Numbered from the stretch's first letter, positions 18,110-26,918 are shown. The stretch is 54,852 bases of DNA from Chloroflexota bacterium (GCA_028874195.1 JAPPLM010000025.1:1-54852); one strand, 5' to 3'. Notes: generated by a model not told the origin, from the letters alone. Made by a program: numbers and translations.

Positions 18110-19915
18110 ATGCGAGAAGCACTAAGCATACTCGTACGCACCGCGCACCTGGTCTGGTCCACCAGTCCCGGCTACACGCTTTTCCTTGTCGTCACCATGG
18201 TCGTGCAGGGAATTACGCCGATTGCCCAGTTGTGGGTCACCAAGTTGATCATTGACGAACTGGTCACCGGCATCGGCGCCCAGTCGGCAGATTTGCCCCT
18301 GCTTATGTGGTACGTGGCAATCCAATTTGCTCTTATGGCGCTCGGCGGCGGCGTGCAACCGCTGGGTCAGGCGGCACAAACTGCCCTGGGACAGATGCTG
18401 CGCTTGCGCATGACGGTCGCCGTCATGGAAGTAGCCACCCGGCTTGAGTACGCCGTTCTCGAGGATCCGACGTTTCATGACAAACTACAGAGAGTGCAGA
18501 GGGACTCCTCTTTTCGTCCCTTGAACTTGCTGATGCAGCTTAGTTTTGGCCTTAGCGGCGCGGTCGGTCTCATCTCGGTAGTCGTCGTACTGCTGCAAGT
18601 GCACGTGTTAGCGCCGGTGGTTGTGCTGGTAGTTGGATTGCCTTACTTCTGGGTGCAATCCATGACCGCGCGAATGGCGTTCGACACCAGCGTAGAGATG
18701 TCGCCAGAGGCACGCCGCATGAGCTACCTCTCCTCCTTGGTCACTATGCTGCGGGCTGCCAAAGAGATTCGCGTCTTTGGGTTGCGGGACTATTTGCTCG
18801 ATCGGTATCGGCGGGTGGCGCTGCACGTGCGGAATCGATACGTTCGCAACGGCTGGGTTCAGGGAATTGGGAGCAGCCTGGCCGTGTTGGTAGCCACTGG
18901 CGGTTTCATCGGTGCATATGTCTATTTGATCCGCCAAGTGGCCGCCGGACTGCTCACCATCGGCGACCTAACGGTATATACAGGGGCGTTCCTGCAAGGC
19001 CAGGGACAGCTCTCAAGTGTTGCCATGGGCTTTGGTTCGATCAAAGAGAACGGGCTCTTTCTGCGCGATGTCTTTGAGTTCTTCGACCGCGCGGAAGAAT
19101 TGACGCGGCATGCCGCCGCGACCCCACCAGCACAGCCTGTATCCGGCGGCGGCCCCTTGCAGAGCCCAGCCATAGCCTTCACTGACGTATCGTTCCGCTA
19201 TCCGCGCGGAGAGCGCGATGCCCTGCGGGGCGTCTCCTTGCAGATTGCGTCAGGCCGGGTTGTTGCAATCGTTGGCGAGAACGGAGCGGGCAAGACGACG
19301 TTGATCAAGCTGCTTTGCGGCCTCTACCAACCCACTCAAGGGCGTGTTGCACTCGGAGAGAAAAGAATTCAGGAAATCGACCTTGAAGTTCGCAGGGCGA
19401 CAGTTAGTGTGCTCTTCCAAGATTTCGTAAGCTACTTTCTTACCCTGCGTGAGAACATTGGATTCGGAGACCTGCGCGCATTGCGCGACGACCGAAAGCT
19501 GGATGCGGCAGCGGCGCGGGCCGGCCTGACAGGTATGATCGCCAATCTTCCGCAGGGCTACGAGACGCAAATTGGCAAGATGTTTGAGGGCGGTCACGAA
19601 TTCTCCGGCGGCGAATGGCAGCGTATGGCGCTCGCCCGCGCCTATTTGCGGGATGCGCCCATTCTCATCTTGGATGAGCCGACCGCGAGTCTGGACCCCA
19701 AAGCTGAACGGCAGGTCTTCGAGGAAGTGCGGGAACGCGCCCCGGGCCGCACCATTATCATCATCTCCCACCGCTATTCGACCGTGCGGCTGGCTGAGCA
19801 CATCTACGTCATGCACGAGGGCGAAATCGTGGAGCAGGGCAGCCATGAAGAGTTAGTAGCCGCCAAAGGCCGCTATGCCTCATTCTACGCGGTCCAGGCA
19901 GCCGCCTATCAGTAG
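18110..19915 (+). CDS. ABC exporter, fused permease and ATPase
   Basis: A 601-residue half-transporter. The N-terminal membrane domain has about six helices within residues 1-320, and the ATPase domain starts near 355. The ATPase carries Walker A GENGAGKTT near 388, a Q-loop region FQDFVSYFLTLREN, signature FSGGEWQRMALARA near 498, Walker B ILILDEPTASLD near 520, and the switch His in ISHRYSTVRLAEH. It should act as a homodimer or with a partner, exporting lipids, peptides or drugs. Bases flanking the gene show no partner half-transporter. The ATG start lies 83 bases after the RNase J-like gene. Confidence 0.92.
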   Translation: MREALSILVRTAHLVWSTSPGYTLFLVVTMVVQGITPIAQLWVTKLIIDELVTGIGAQSADLPLLMWYVAIQFALMALGGGVQPLGQAAQTALGQMLRLRMTVAVMEVATRLEYAVLEDPTFHDKLQRVQRDSSFRPLNLLMQLSFGLSGAVGLISVVVVLLQVHVLAPVVVLVVGLPYFWVQSMTARMAFDTSVEMSPEARRMSYLSSLVTMLRAAKEIRVFGLRDYLLDRYRRVALHVRNRYVRNGWVQGIGSSLAVLVATGGFIGAYVYLIRQVAAGLLTIGDLTVYTGAFLQGQGQLSSVAMGFGSIKENGLFLRDVFEFFDRAEELTRHAAATPPAQPVSGGGPLQSPAIAFTDVSFRYPRGERDALRGVSLQIASGRVVAIVGENGAGKTTLIKLLCGLYQPTQGRVALGEKRIQEIDLEVRRATVSVLFQDFVSYFLTLRENIGFGDLRALRDDRKLDAAAARAGLTGMIANLPQGYETQIGKMFEGGHEFSGGEWQRMALARAYLRDAPILILDEPTASLDPKAERQVFEEVRERAPGRTIIIISHRYSTVRLAEHIYVMHEGEIVEQGSHEELVAAKGRYASFYAVQAAAYQ

Positions 19916-20139
19916 CGGCGTGTGACTCGTCTGCAATCACAAATGCGGCGGACCAAGCACTTATGCGCACACCGACAGTGGCGCCATTCGTTGAGTCGAC
20001 GATTTGTAGCGGCTCGACGGGTATGCTCACGAAGGAATCGCCGGTTTCACTTCTGCGCAACCCAAAGATCACGATGTGTTCATCCTTTCCACAGATAACG
20101 AACTGGTCTGAGGCTTGTTTGCTCTTTTCCTGGCTATGG

Positions 20140-20883
20140 TCAATGAACCCGAAAGACAATGATCGTGCTGAAGTCTGTGCCATCGATCTGCACGCTATAG
20201 CAGCCCGGCGCCCGCACGACGACCCATGTCATCATTTCCTCCCACCGGCCTGAGCCATCCGTAAGGCGACTGATTCCGGGGGAATATGGGGGAACATGCA
20301 GCGAGGAATGAGCCAGTTCCGGCGCTGGGTCGCCCTCTTTGATCCATTGGAAGCGCAGGGTTGCCGGGCCGTCCAATTGGCGGCCTCGGATCACAATCGG
20401 GCCGGTATATTGCGGGTCGCGGGCCCATACCACTTTATTCCAGTGCCAGCCGTCTTGCTCGTAAGCGTTTAGACTCTTATCAGCGCGTATGATCAATAGG
20501 TAAAACAAGCTATAGACGGGCCCTTGACCGATAACCTCAAAATCATAGCCTTCCACTGAGCGAATGAGAGGATCCTGACAGGCGTCACCCGGATCCATTT
20601 CGGGCAATTCTAGCGGCCGTTGCTCCAGCGCGAGGACGAGCGCATCCCAGTGGGTTGGTTCGTCACAATTCCCGTACCGACGGCATTCCTGTGTTAGACG
20701 CTTTCGCATCTCTGGCGCGCTTGGGGCCACGGCCGTGGCAGTAGCAAGCAGTTGGATTTCAATTGTCACGGTCGGCGTCGCCCTGGGCGACGCAGGTTGC
20801 CCGCTCATGCTGCAGGCTGCGAGGACAAGTGGGAGCGCTCCAGCCAATGCAAACGCGCCTACGATCCGGTAGCTATGGCACAA
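20140..20883 (-). CDS. Predicted lipoprotein of unknown function
   Basis: A secreted protein with a lipoprotein signal: RIVGAFALAGALPLVLAAC, with the lipobox Cys about 24 residues after the TTG at 20883. A low-complexity Ser/Pro/Thr linker follows, then about 190 residues with no family I recognise. Four further Cys (in ECRRYGNC, DACQD and APGCYS) suggest disulphides. The start is uncertain. The frame stays open to 21051, but that extension translates a dispersed repeat (QPRFRRNDE), so a start inside or after the repeat is more likely. No neighbour hints at function. Confidence 0.65.
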   Translation of the reverse strand: MCHSYRIVGAFALAGALPLVLAACSMSGQPASPRATPTVTIEIQLLATATAVAPSAPEMRKRLTQECRRYGNCDEPTHWDALVLALEQRPLELPEMDPGDACQDPLIRSVEGYDFEVIGQGPVYSLFYLLIIRADKSLNAYEQDGWHWNKVVWARDPQYTGPIVIRGRQLDGPATLRFQWIKEGDPAPELAHSSLHVPPYSPGISRLTDGSGRWEEMMTWVVVRAPGCYSVQIDGTDFSTIIVFRVH

Positions 20884-20907
20884 CCGACGCTTGGCTGAGG
20901 TTGGTTC

Positions 20908-20950
20908 GTCATTCCGGCGAAAGCGCGGTTGGGAAACCGAGGAATCCAGG
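20908..20950. repeat. Dispersed palindrome, family A, expanded copy
   Basis: Ends TCATTCCGGCGAAAGC and GAGGAATCCA match the family A arms, but about 16 bases containing GCGGTT-gggA-AACCG separate them, as if one palindrome were nested in another. It lies just upstream of the predicted lipoprotein start. Confidence 0.6.
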
Positions 20951-21054
20951 GCACAGCTAGGCAAAGATGTCTGGCATGCCCAATTGCGAGGCTTTAGCCA
21001 GCGGCTGCAAACTGCTTGCAACCACCCATGAAGAATTGCCACGTGAATCACCGT

Positions 21055-21083
21055 TTACACACTCTCAGTTTTGTCAGTATACT
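21055..21083 (+). promoter_or_regulatory. Predicted promoter of the DUF952 gene
   Basis: TTACAC and TATACT are separated by 17 bases, giving a leader of about 50 bases before the ATG at 21142. Confidence 0.5.
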
Positions 21084-21141
21084 CGATGAGAAAGGTGAAA
21101 CAGGTGACTTTATCTGGGCAATATAGGCCGAGGGTCTCAGC

Positions 21142-21498
21142 ATGGCGCTCATTCTTCACATCACACAGGCCGCCGCCTGGCAAGCAGCTCAGCGAGCGGG
21201 CAGCTACCCGGAACCGCCGCTAGCCCCACAGGGGTTTATTCACTGCTCCCGGCCCGACCAGGTGATTAGAGTGGCAAACTATGTATTTCACGGTCAGCAA
21301 GACCTGGTGCTGTTGTGCATTGATACAAATCTTCTGAACGCGACGTTGGATCCCGCAGGATTGGAGGAGGGGGAAGAGGACTTTCCACACATCCATGGCC
21401 AAATCAACCTGGACGCGGTGGTGGAAGTGGTGGACTTTCCGCCAGATGAAGACGGAACCTTTGACTTGCCAAAGTCGCTGAGCAAGCAAGAGTCGTAG
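21142..21498 (+). CDS. DUF952 family protein
   Basis: A 118-residue protein matching DUF952. It opens with LILHITQAAAWQAA, followed by GSYPEPPLAPQGFIHCSRPDQV, LLCIDTNLL near residue 58, and HIHGQINLDAVVEVVDFPPDEDGTF near the end, all conserved in this family. The fold is related to the ADP-ribosyltransferase-like DUF952 domain, and no biochemical role is established. GAGGG lies seven bases before the ATG. It stands alone between divergent and convergent genes. Confidence 0.88.
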   Translation: MALILHITQAAAWQAAQRAGSYPEPPLAPQGFIHCSRPDQVIRVANYVFHGQQDLVLLCIDTNLLNATLDPAGLEEGEEDFPHIHGQINLDAVVEVVDFPPDEDGTFDLPKSLSKQES

Positions 21499-21680
21499 GC
21501 GGCAGAGAGGTGTCTGGCGCGGCCGAGGAAAGATGCCTTTTCGTCTGCAGACGCTCTGCGGCAGCGCGCTTAGGGCTGCGGTATTCCCTAAAGACGAGCA
21601 GTGCTCTGTAGGCACTAAGACCAAAGCGGGAGAGGTCTTGAGTGGGACGGCGGTTGCATGTCTACGGGAACTGAAAGGCC

Positions 21681-21709
21681 TGGATTCCGGCGCAAGCCGG
21701 AATGACGGT
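21681..21709. repeat. Dispersed palindrome, family A
   Basis: The inverted repeat ATTCCGGC-gcaa-GCCGGAAT, flanked by TGG and GACGG. The related copy at 53826-53853 lies inside the 3' end of trpC. Confidence 0.8.
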
Positions 21710-21743
21710 GAGCGACTCAAGCTGCTCGCGCCGAGTGAATGGC

Positions 21744-21767
21744 CGCAGGTTACAAACCTGCGCTACC
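21744..21767. repeat. Dispersed palindrome, family E (copy 2)
   Basis: CGCAGGT-tacaa-ACCTGCG followed by CTACC, as at 2396-2419. Confidence 0.8.
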
Positions 21768-21821
21768 AATCAAGGCACGTCGCTTTGTAGCTTGAGAGAT
21801 TTGGTTCGACCTCGCGCTGAC

Positions 21822-22913
21822 TCAAGTCTGTACGGAACCAGTGAACACCCCGGCAGGAACGAAGCTGGTCTTGACGCTCGCGTGGACGTGGTCGACGCCC
21901 TCGGTGGTGACCTGAGCCAGAGCGGTGAAATAGGTGCTTTCGCCGCTGACGCCGCTGCGGTTGCCGCCGCCGTGGCCGCGCAGCCATTGAGGAGCAATGA
22001 GTTGCTCTGCTTGCCAGCTGCCCTTGGTAGCAAGCAGATGGCCGAAGCGGGCAATGTCGGCGGCACACATCACCGCCCAGCCGGGACCGCTCCGCACCGG
22101 ATGCCCATTGACCCGATATGGCGGGTCGAGATAGGTGTATGAGTCGGGGATTTTGGGGTAGAAGTACTTTTGCGACTGCACGTCTTCGCCGATGTACCAG
22201 TCCCAGCTACCGGGACTGATGCCAATCTTGCTAAAGAGCCGTTCGTCTAGCACGTCCTTGAGGTCGCGGTCCCACACGTACGTCAACGCTTGGCCCATGC
22301 GCCAGAAACCGGCGCTGCTGTAATGCTCCTGCGTGTCGGGCGGAACGTGTGAATAGAGGTCGTAGAACGGGTCGCCGGTCCAGTTCGCCCACGCCGGACA
22401 CGTCCTATCGGCATCTTCCTGGGTCTTGCCTGCGCGTCCCGCGGCATAGTAGCTGCCGATTTCCATAGGAAAGCCGCCCTGATGCGTGCGGCCGAACTGC
22501 GTGCCGATGATGTGCCGCCAGGTGAGACTCTTATGATTGCCCTCGTTAAGGTGCTTGTGGGGGTGGGAGAGTTCGCCTTCACCCGTCCACGTCTCATGAA
22601 TGGGCGCATCGGCGTCCAGCAGGCCGTCTTCCACCGCAAAGCCCAGCAGCACCCACATGAAGGCCTTGCCCATAGAGGCCGTTTGGAAGCGGTAGTGCGG
22701 ATCGCCCCAGGTGTGCACGCAATAGCCGCCGCGGGTGAGCATCACACCCCACTTGTTGGCGGTGTGGTCCTCGCCGCCAAAGTTTGCGCCGTGAAAGCCC
22801 AAGGTGCGCAACCACGCTTCGAACCTGCGGGGATCGAGGCCCGCCTCAACGGGAGAAACGCGCCCCCACTCTTCGTCCGGGAATGTGACCCACGCCGGCA
22901 AGTCGCGGTTCAT
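21822..22913 (-). CDS. Serine hydrolase, beta-lactamase/esterase family
   Basis: A 363-residue class C beta-lactamase-like hydrolase. The nucleophile motif S-x-x-K is SMGK at residues 80-83 (QTASMGKAFMW), and the second motif Y-x-(S/N) is YSS in HYSSAGFWRMG near 207. Such proteins are usually esterases or peptidases rather than lactamases. There is no signal peptide, so it is probably cytoplasmic. ATG at 22913 has AGAGGA eight bases upstream; the longer open frame overlaps the next gene. It lies 37 bases downstream of the Gfo/Idh gene, so the two are likely one transcript. The substrate is unknown. Confidence 0.88.
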   Translation of the reverse strand: MNRDLPAWVTFPDEEWGRVSPVEAGLDPRRFEAWLRTLGFHGANFGGEDHTANKWGVMLTRGGYCVHTWGDPHYRFQTASMGKAFMWVLLGFAVEDGLLDADAPIHETWTGEGELSHPHKHLNEGNHKSLTWRHIIGTQFGRTHQGGFPMEIGSYYAAGRAGKTQEDADRTCPAWANWTGDPFYDLYSHVPPDTQEHYSSAGFWRMGQALTYVWDRDLKDVLDERLFSKIGISPGSWDWYIGEDVQSQKYFYPKIPDSYTYLDPPYRVNGHPVRSGPGWAVMCAADIARFGHLLATKGSWQAEQLIAPQWLRGHGGGNRSGVSGESTYFTALAQVTTEGVDHVHASVKTSFVPAGVFTGSVQT

Positions 22914-22950
22914 TGGCAATTCCTCTGCAAGATGGGGGGGGGCAAGAGTT

Positions 22951-24117
22951 CTAACGTGGCATTTCGCCCTTGCGCCGGTTGGGGCCGGGACGGAAGTCCG
23001 GCACGTGCATGAGTTTGCTGCCTTGCGCAATGGATTCTGAAGCGAGAATGGCCGGAGCGGCGGTGTCCATCGCCTGGTATAGGTCAAACTCCTGCGGCAC
23101 GCCGTGGAGCAATGCATCCCGGAATGTAGCGTGGATGTAGTAGTCGGTGTCGCTGTGGCCGCTGCCGCGCGCTTCCGCGGGCGCATCCGTGCGTTGGGGT
23201 TTCCAGTCAACTTCGGCGTGGTCGTGCATTTGGGCGTCGGCCAGCCACAGTTTGGGGGAGTCTTTCAGTGAGCGCGCCAGCTCTACTGAACCCTTTGTGC
23301 CCATGATGTGGCACCAGTGGTTGTCACGCGGCGGCGTGGGTTGCGTGTAGGCCACGGCCAGCCGCATCAAGGTGTCCTTCGCTGTTTTCATGATTGCCAG
23401 TTGGATGTCCGGCTGCTGGATTTCCTCATGAATGTAGCTCGGCGAGCGCGTGCTCATGGCGGTGACCTCGATCACGCGATCATCGAGCACCATGAGGATG
23501 GGGCTGAGTTCGTGGGGGAGATAGTGAATCGGCGGCATGCGGTTGATCCAGGTGGGCTCGGCTTCAGGATGGTTCGGCAAGTCCTCAATGGGCACAAACT
23601 GCGCCGTGCCCGGCAGCCGATGGTACCGATACGATTCCTTGTAGCCAATGTACTGGCCTTCGCAGAAGGTGATCTTGCCCAGCTTGCCGTCCCGCACTAG
23701 TTCCCGCCAGGCGGCAAACTCGCCTGAGTGACGCCGCTGTTCCCCAAGTTGATAGACCTTGCCGCTGCGCTCCGCCGCCAGCACGATGCGCCAGCAGTCT
23801 TCCATGGTATGCGCGGCGGGCACCTCGGAATTGACGTGCTTGCCGGCTTCCAGGGCTTGCGCGGCCAGCGCGCCCTGCTCCCAGCAGCGGACCGTCAAGG
23901 CCACCGCATCGACGTTGTCATCGTTCAGAAAGTCTTCGTATTTATCGTATACGGCTATCGGATCCGGGTCCTTTAGAGGCTCGAGGGACTGTTCATGGAG
24001 TTCAGTAAGGGGATCGCAGATCGCGGTTACGCGATAGCCGTTGAAGTTGTCCAGCATCTTCAGCCAGTGGCGGCCGCGCGGGCCGAGTCCGGTCAGGCCG
24101 ATACGAATCTCATCCAC
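22951..24117 (-). CDS. Gfo/Idh/MocA family oxidoreductase
   Basis: An NAD(P)-dependent oxidoreductase of 388 residues. The Rossmann loop is IGLTGLGPRGRHWL at the N-terminus. VNSEVPAAHTMEDCW near residue 95 corresponds to the family's E-K-P catalytic segment, with Lys replaced by Val. The C-terminal half has the expected sheet domain with GTKGSVEL. Members oxidise or reduce sugars and cyclitols or their derivatives. The GTG start has GGAG about 10 bases upstream. The downstream serine hydrolase is probably co-transcribed, but the pathway is not clear. Confidence 0.88.
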   Translation of the reverse strand: MDEIRIGLTGLGPRGRHWLKMLDNFNGYRVTAICDPLTELHEQSLEPLKDPDPIAVYDKYEDFLNDDNVDAVALTVRCWEQGALAAQALEAGKHVNSEVPAAHTMEDCWRIVLAAERSGKVYQLGEQRRHSGEFAAWRELVRDGKLGKITFCEGQYIGYKESYRYHRLPGTAQFVPIEDLPNHPEAEPTWINRMPPIHYLPHELSPILMVLDDRVIEVTAMSTRSPSYIHEEIQQPDIQLAIMKTAKDTLMRLAVAYTQPTPPRDNHWCHIMGTKGSVELARSLKDSPKLWLADAQMHDHAEVDWKPQRTDAPAEARGSGHSDTDYYIHATFRDALLHGVPQEFDLYQAMDTAAPAILASESIAQGSKLMHVPDFRPGPNRRKGEMPR

Positions 24118-24488
24118 GTTGCTTCTCCAGTTTTTAGCTAATGAAAGTCCCCGTTGCCATGCCGCGAGGACGGCACCTTCTTCCTTTACCTATGGCGTGT
24201 GCTCCACGGCGCACCCAAGCGGAAGATTTCGCGGCAGCAATTACTTCCGTGCCACTACCGATCGCCCAATTGCCGATGAATCCGCACAGTTCCGACACGG
24301 TGAATGCCAGGCGTGCACCACGGTGCGTACAGTATACCAGCGCCGACGATCACATTAAAACTTGGGTCGTAGACAACGGCGAATGAGGTCAGAGGGAAAC
24401 GGGAAGGACAGGTGAAACGTACCGCAAACGAGTGGAGATTAATGAAGTCGCTGCGCTACGAGCACAGTCTACGGAGAGGACCGGCCTG
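24118..24488. other. Intergenic region, no gene seen
   Basis: It lies between smpB and the Gfo/Idh gene, both on the minus strand. I see no coding sequence, clear terminator or tmRNA-like sequence. Confidence 0.55.
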
Positions 24489-25013
24489 CTAGTCTGCATC
24501 CCAGCGGCCGCGACCGTACTCTTTCGCCACGCGATCCATTTCGCGCTGGGCGTCCTTCGCGGCGAGGGCTTGCCGCTTGTCGTAGAGCTTCTTGCCACGC
24601 GCCACGGCGACTTCCACTTTCACCCGGCCGTTGCGCATGTAAATGCGGAGAGGAATGATCGTTTGACCCTTCATCTGGGTGTGCTGATGAAGCGTACCGA
24701 TTTGGTCTTTGTGGAGAAGAAGCTTACGGGCCCGGGTCGGTTCGTGATTGACGTAGCCGCCGCGCTGGTACGGTGAGATGTGCACGTTCCACAGCCAGGC
24801 TTCACCGTTGATGACGCGCACGAATCCTTCAGTTAGGCTAACCCGGCCGGCTCGGATAGATTTCACCTCCGTGCCGAGCAACATCAGCCCGGCCTCGAAC
24901 GTGACGTCGATATGGTAATCGTGAAAGGCGCGCCGGTTGGTCGCCACCACCATATTGTTGGGGTCGCGGACCTTGGCGTCGCGTCGCGCTTTCTTTGTCT
25001 TTGCGGTTGCCAT
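24489..25013 (-). CDS. smpB: SsrA-binding protein (trans-translation)
   Basis: SmpB of 174 residues, slightly longer than usual because of a basic N-terminal tail (TAKTKKARRDAK). Family motifs are clear: NRRAFHDYHI, GLMLLGTEVKSIRAGRVSL, FVRVINGEAWLWNVHISPY, RKLLLHK, MRNGRVKVEVAVARGKKLYDKR and the C-terminal tail KEYGRGRW. It carries tmRNA to stalled ribosomes. The tmRNA gene itself is not seen in this window. It lies 94 bases downstream of the YgjP-like peptidase gene, on the same strand. Confidence 0.97.
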   Translation of the reverse strand: MATAKTKKARRDAKVRDPNNMVVATNRRAFHDYHIDVTFEAGLMLLGTEVKSIRAGRVSLTEGFVRVINGEAWLWNVHISPYQRGGYVNHEPTRARKLLLHKDQIGTLHQHTQMKGQTIIPLRIYMRNGRVKVEVAVARGKKLYDKRQALAAKDAQREMDRVAKEYGRGRWDAD

Positions 25014-25107
25014 GATTAAATCATGCCACAGGGTTGCTCAACAGGGAATAACCTGGAATACATAAATTCGCGTGCGACTTGGCGCTAAATGACCGGTGAA
25101 CAGAACA

Positions 25108-25623
25108 CTATTGCGGCTGCTCACCCCTGGCAAACGCTTTCAAGTAGCGCCGCGCTTCCTGCGTGCGTGGATAGCGGTTGACGATATCCCAGAACGCCCG
25201 GCCATGCCCCGGCTCGACGAGATGGGCCATTTCATGCATGAGCACATAGTCGCGCACCCACCCCGGGACTTCCGCAAGATGATGTGAGAGGCGAATGGTC
25301 TTGCGGCGCACGCTGCAACTGCCGAATAGGGAATTCTGATTGGTCACATACTGTACGGAGGCAATATCCAGCGCGCCCGCAAAGTATCGCGCGTTCAGTT
25401 CGGCAGCGCGTTTGCGCAGCGGATCACCTTCATTGAGCATCTGCTGGGTCTCACGGCGTTCAACCCGCGCGACGATTGTTGCGATGCAGTGCTCTTCCTG
25501 CTCCTTGCTCAGGAGTGCGGGCATGAGGACACGCAGCTTGCCGTGCTTGAACTCACCGGTGGCGGTCTTGCTCCGCTTGGCGCTGCGGATGATTTCGATG
25601 TCTTGCGGGTTGATTTTGTACAT
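25108..25623 (-). CDS. YgjP-type (DUF45) zinc metallopeptidase
   Basis: A 171-residue protein with the zinc motif HEMAH at 130-134, followed by VEPGHGRAFWDIV (third-ligand region) and the preceding segment SCSVRRKTIRLSHHLAEVP. This arrangement marks the YgjP/DUF45 group of WLM-related metallopeptidases. ATG at 25623 is chosen because the family starts close to IEIIRSAKR; an in-frame GTG at 25674 would add 17 residues. No strong ribosome site is seen for either. It lies between the SWIM gene and smpB. Confidence 0.85.
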   Translation of the reverse strand: MYKINPQDIEIIRSAKRSKTATGEFKHGKLRVLMPALLSKEQEEHCIATIVARVERRETQQMLNEGDPLRKRAAELNARYFAGALDIASVQYVTNQNSLFGSCSVRRKTIRLSHHLAEVPGWVRDYVLMHEMAHLVEPGHGRAFWDIVNRYPRTQEARRYLKAFARGEQPQ

Positions 25624-25726
25624 ACGGTGCTGAGGAAGGATCGACGCCACACGGCAGTCACGGAAGTGGCTCACGTTCAGATGCCAGCCGGAAGATGACT
25701 CTGCGCGGAAAGAGAGACGACCGCTT

Positions 25727-26008
25727 CTACGGCAAAGCGGTCCCGGTCTTGGCCTTGATCATATCGGAAAACGTCATCTTGGCGGAGACCATTTCACCGA
25801 GGATGCGCTCCAGCGCCATGCCGTGGCTGCACAGTCCGTATATCGTGAAGAAGTCGCAGTCACAGTACCACTCACCATCCCGGAAGGAGACCACGTGCTC
25901 GTTGTTATCACCGCGCACGCGTACAGTGAAGTCTGTAAAACTGAAGCGATCCCGCTCTTCGGTGTAGCGGTTCGCTTTCTCCACTTTGCCAATAAGACTG
26001 GAATACAT
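25727..26008 (-). CDS. Small SWIM zinc-finger protein
   Basis: A 93-residue protein holding one SWIM domain, with zinc ligands in WYCDCDFFTIYGLCSHGMA (C-x-C-x8-C-x-H) near residues 48-62. The preceding strand FTVRVRGDNNEHVVSFRDG is the usual SWIM lead-in. SWIM domains bind DNA or proteins; stand-alone small versions are of unknown role. ATG at 26008 is preceded by a G-rich stretch five bases upstream. A strong promoter lies about 155 bases upstream, divergent from the HNH gene. Confidence 0.85.
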   Translation of the reverse strand: MYSSLIGKVEKANRYTEERDRFSFTDFTVRVRGDNNEHVVSFRDGEWYCDCDFFTIYGLCSHGMALERILGEMVSAKMTFSDMIKAKTGTALP

Positions 26009-26170
26009 GCAAGCCCCCTGTTCTTGAGACCCGGACAAGCACACACAGTGCGTCCAAAATAAGGCGCCATCGAATTTGCGGCAAGCAACTGCGCGTGGGA
26101 GTGTGCGCCAATGCAGCGAGGAAATCAGAAGTGAATGTGGCGTCTGCGCAGTATCTTGCCCCCTAATTTC

Positions 26171-26200
26171 AGTATACTCAGGGGGGTAGTTTAGGGTCAA
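26171..26200 (-). promoter_or_regulatory. Predicted promoter of the SWIM gene
   Basis: On the minus strand TTGACC at 26195-26200 and TATACT at 26171-26176 are separated by 18 bases. Confidence 0.6.
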
Positions 26201-26201
26201 T

Positions 26202-26246
26202 GCTATTGGCTGCAGCCAACGCTATTGACTGCGGCCAACGGTATTG
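26202..26246. repeat. Tandem 19-base repeat with internal dyad, possible operator
   Basis: Two tandem copies of GCTATTGRCTGCRGCCAAC lie at 26202-26220 and 26221-26239, with a partial third, GGTATTG. The first copy contains the perfect palindrome TTGGCTGCAGCCAA at 26206-26219, and the second a variant with two changes. The array fits exactly between the -35 elements of two divergent promoters. Confidence 0.65.
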
Positions 26247-26272
26247 TGAACCGGCGTATATCCCGCTAGAAT
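26244..26272 (+). promoter_or_regulatory. Predicted promoter of the HNH gene
   Basis: TTGTGA and TAGAAT are separated by 17 bases. The leader to the ATG at 26388 is about 110 bases. Confidence 0.55.
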
Positions 26273-26387
26273 ACAGGCAAGAGAGGTCTCTCAGTGTTGC
26301 GGGAGGTGGAAGTTCCGTAGCTTAACCGCCAACAACGTGACTATCAAGAATTCTCGCGCTCGTGGGTGCTGGTAGGTGTGACCGGTG

Positions 26388-26918
26388 ATGAACAGCATCA
26401 ACAAGCGTGTGCTTGTCCTCAATCTCGACTATCGCCCACTGAATATCTGCAATGTGCGGCGGGCGTTCGTGCTCTTGCTCCATGGCAAGGCGGAAGTCAT
26501 CGAACAGTACGCGGATGACTTGGTGTCCGCCGAGGACCGTTACACACGCCCTTCCGTGATCAAACTGCATTACTTGGTGAAACGGCCTCCCTCCGGGCCG
26601 CGCCTCGTACGGCAAGAAGTCTTCCGCCGGGACAGTCACACGTGCCAGTACTGTGGCGTGCAGACGCGGGAACTGACCATCGATCACGTTCTGCCGCGTC
26701 ACCGTGGTGGCGGGCACACGTGGGAGAACCTCGTCTCCGCCTGCAAGGACTGCAACCACCGCAAAGGCGGCAAGACTGCGGAAGAAGCGCGCATGCGCCT
26801 GCTGGCAAGACCCGGCAAACCCCGCCTGAACGGCTACCTGGCCCACCTCCGCTACTTGCCATCAAAACCCCACGAAACCTGGGTGCCCTTTCTCTTCCCC
26901 ACCGGCAAGCCCACCTAG
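26388..26918 (+). CDS. HNH endonuclease family protein
   Basis: A 176-residue protein with a complete HNH domain from about residue 80: CQYCG as first zinc-binding pair, DHVLPRHRGG with the catalytic His, N in WENLV, then CKDCNHRKGGK as second pair. The N-terminal 75 residues (VLVLNLDYRPLNICNVRRA, LLHGKAEVIE) are the conserved lead of a bacterial family usually found alone. Its function is not established; DNA nicking or repair has been suggested for relatives. No toxin, restriction or phage gene is nearby. The start may also be the overlapping GTG at 26385. Confidence 0.9.
   Translation: MNSINKRVLVLNLDYRPLNICNVRRAFVLLLHGKAEVIEQYADDLVSAEDRYTRPSVIKLHYLVKRPPSGPRLVRQEVFRRDSHTCQYCGVQTRELTIDHVLPRHRGGGHTWENLVSACKDCNHRKGGKTAEEARMRLLARPGKPRLNGYLAHLRYLPSKPHETWVPFLFPTGKPT

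Larger units (their letters stand above)
21499..21821. other. Intergenic region with two dispersed palindromes
   Basis: No gene is supported. The region carries the family A element at 21681-21709 and the family E element at 21744-21767. Confidence 0.6.
26009..26387. other. Divergent control region, SWIM gene and HNH gene
   Basis: It contains the two promoters and the repeated dyad listed below. No further gene is supported. Confidence 0.6.

Noticed and set aside
24118-25107. tmRNA gene next to smpB
   Set aside because: No sequence resembling the conserved tmRNA ends was found on either side of smpB.
26388-26918. HNH gene as part of a restriction or phage-defence system
   Set aside because: No methyltransferase, specificity or helicase gene nearby; the family is usually found alone.
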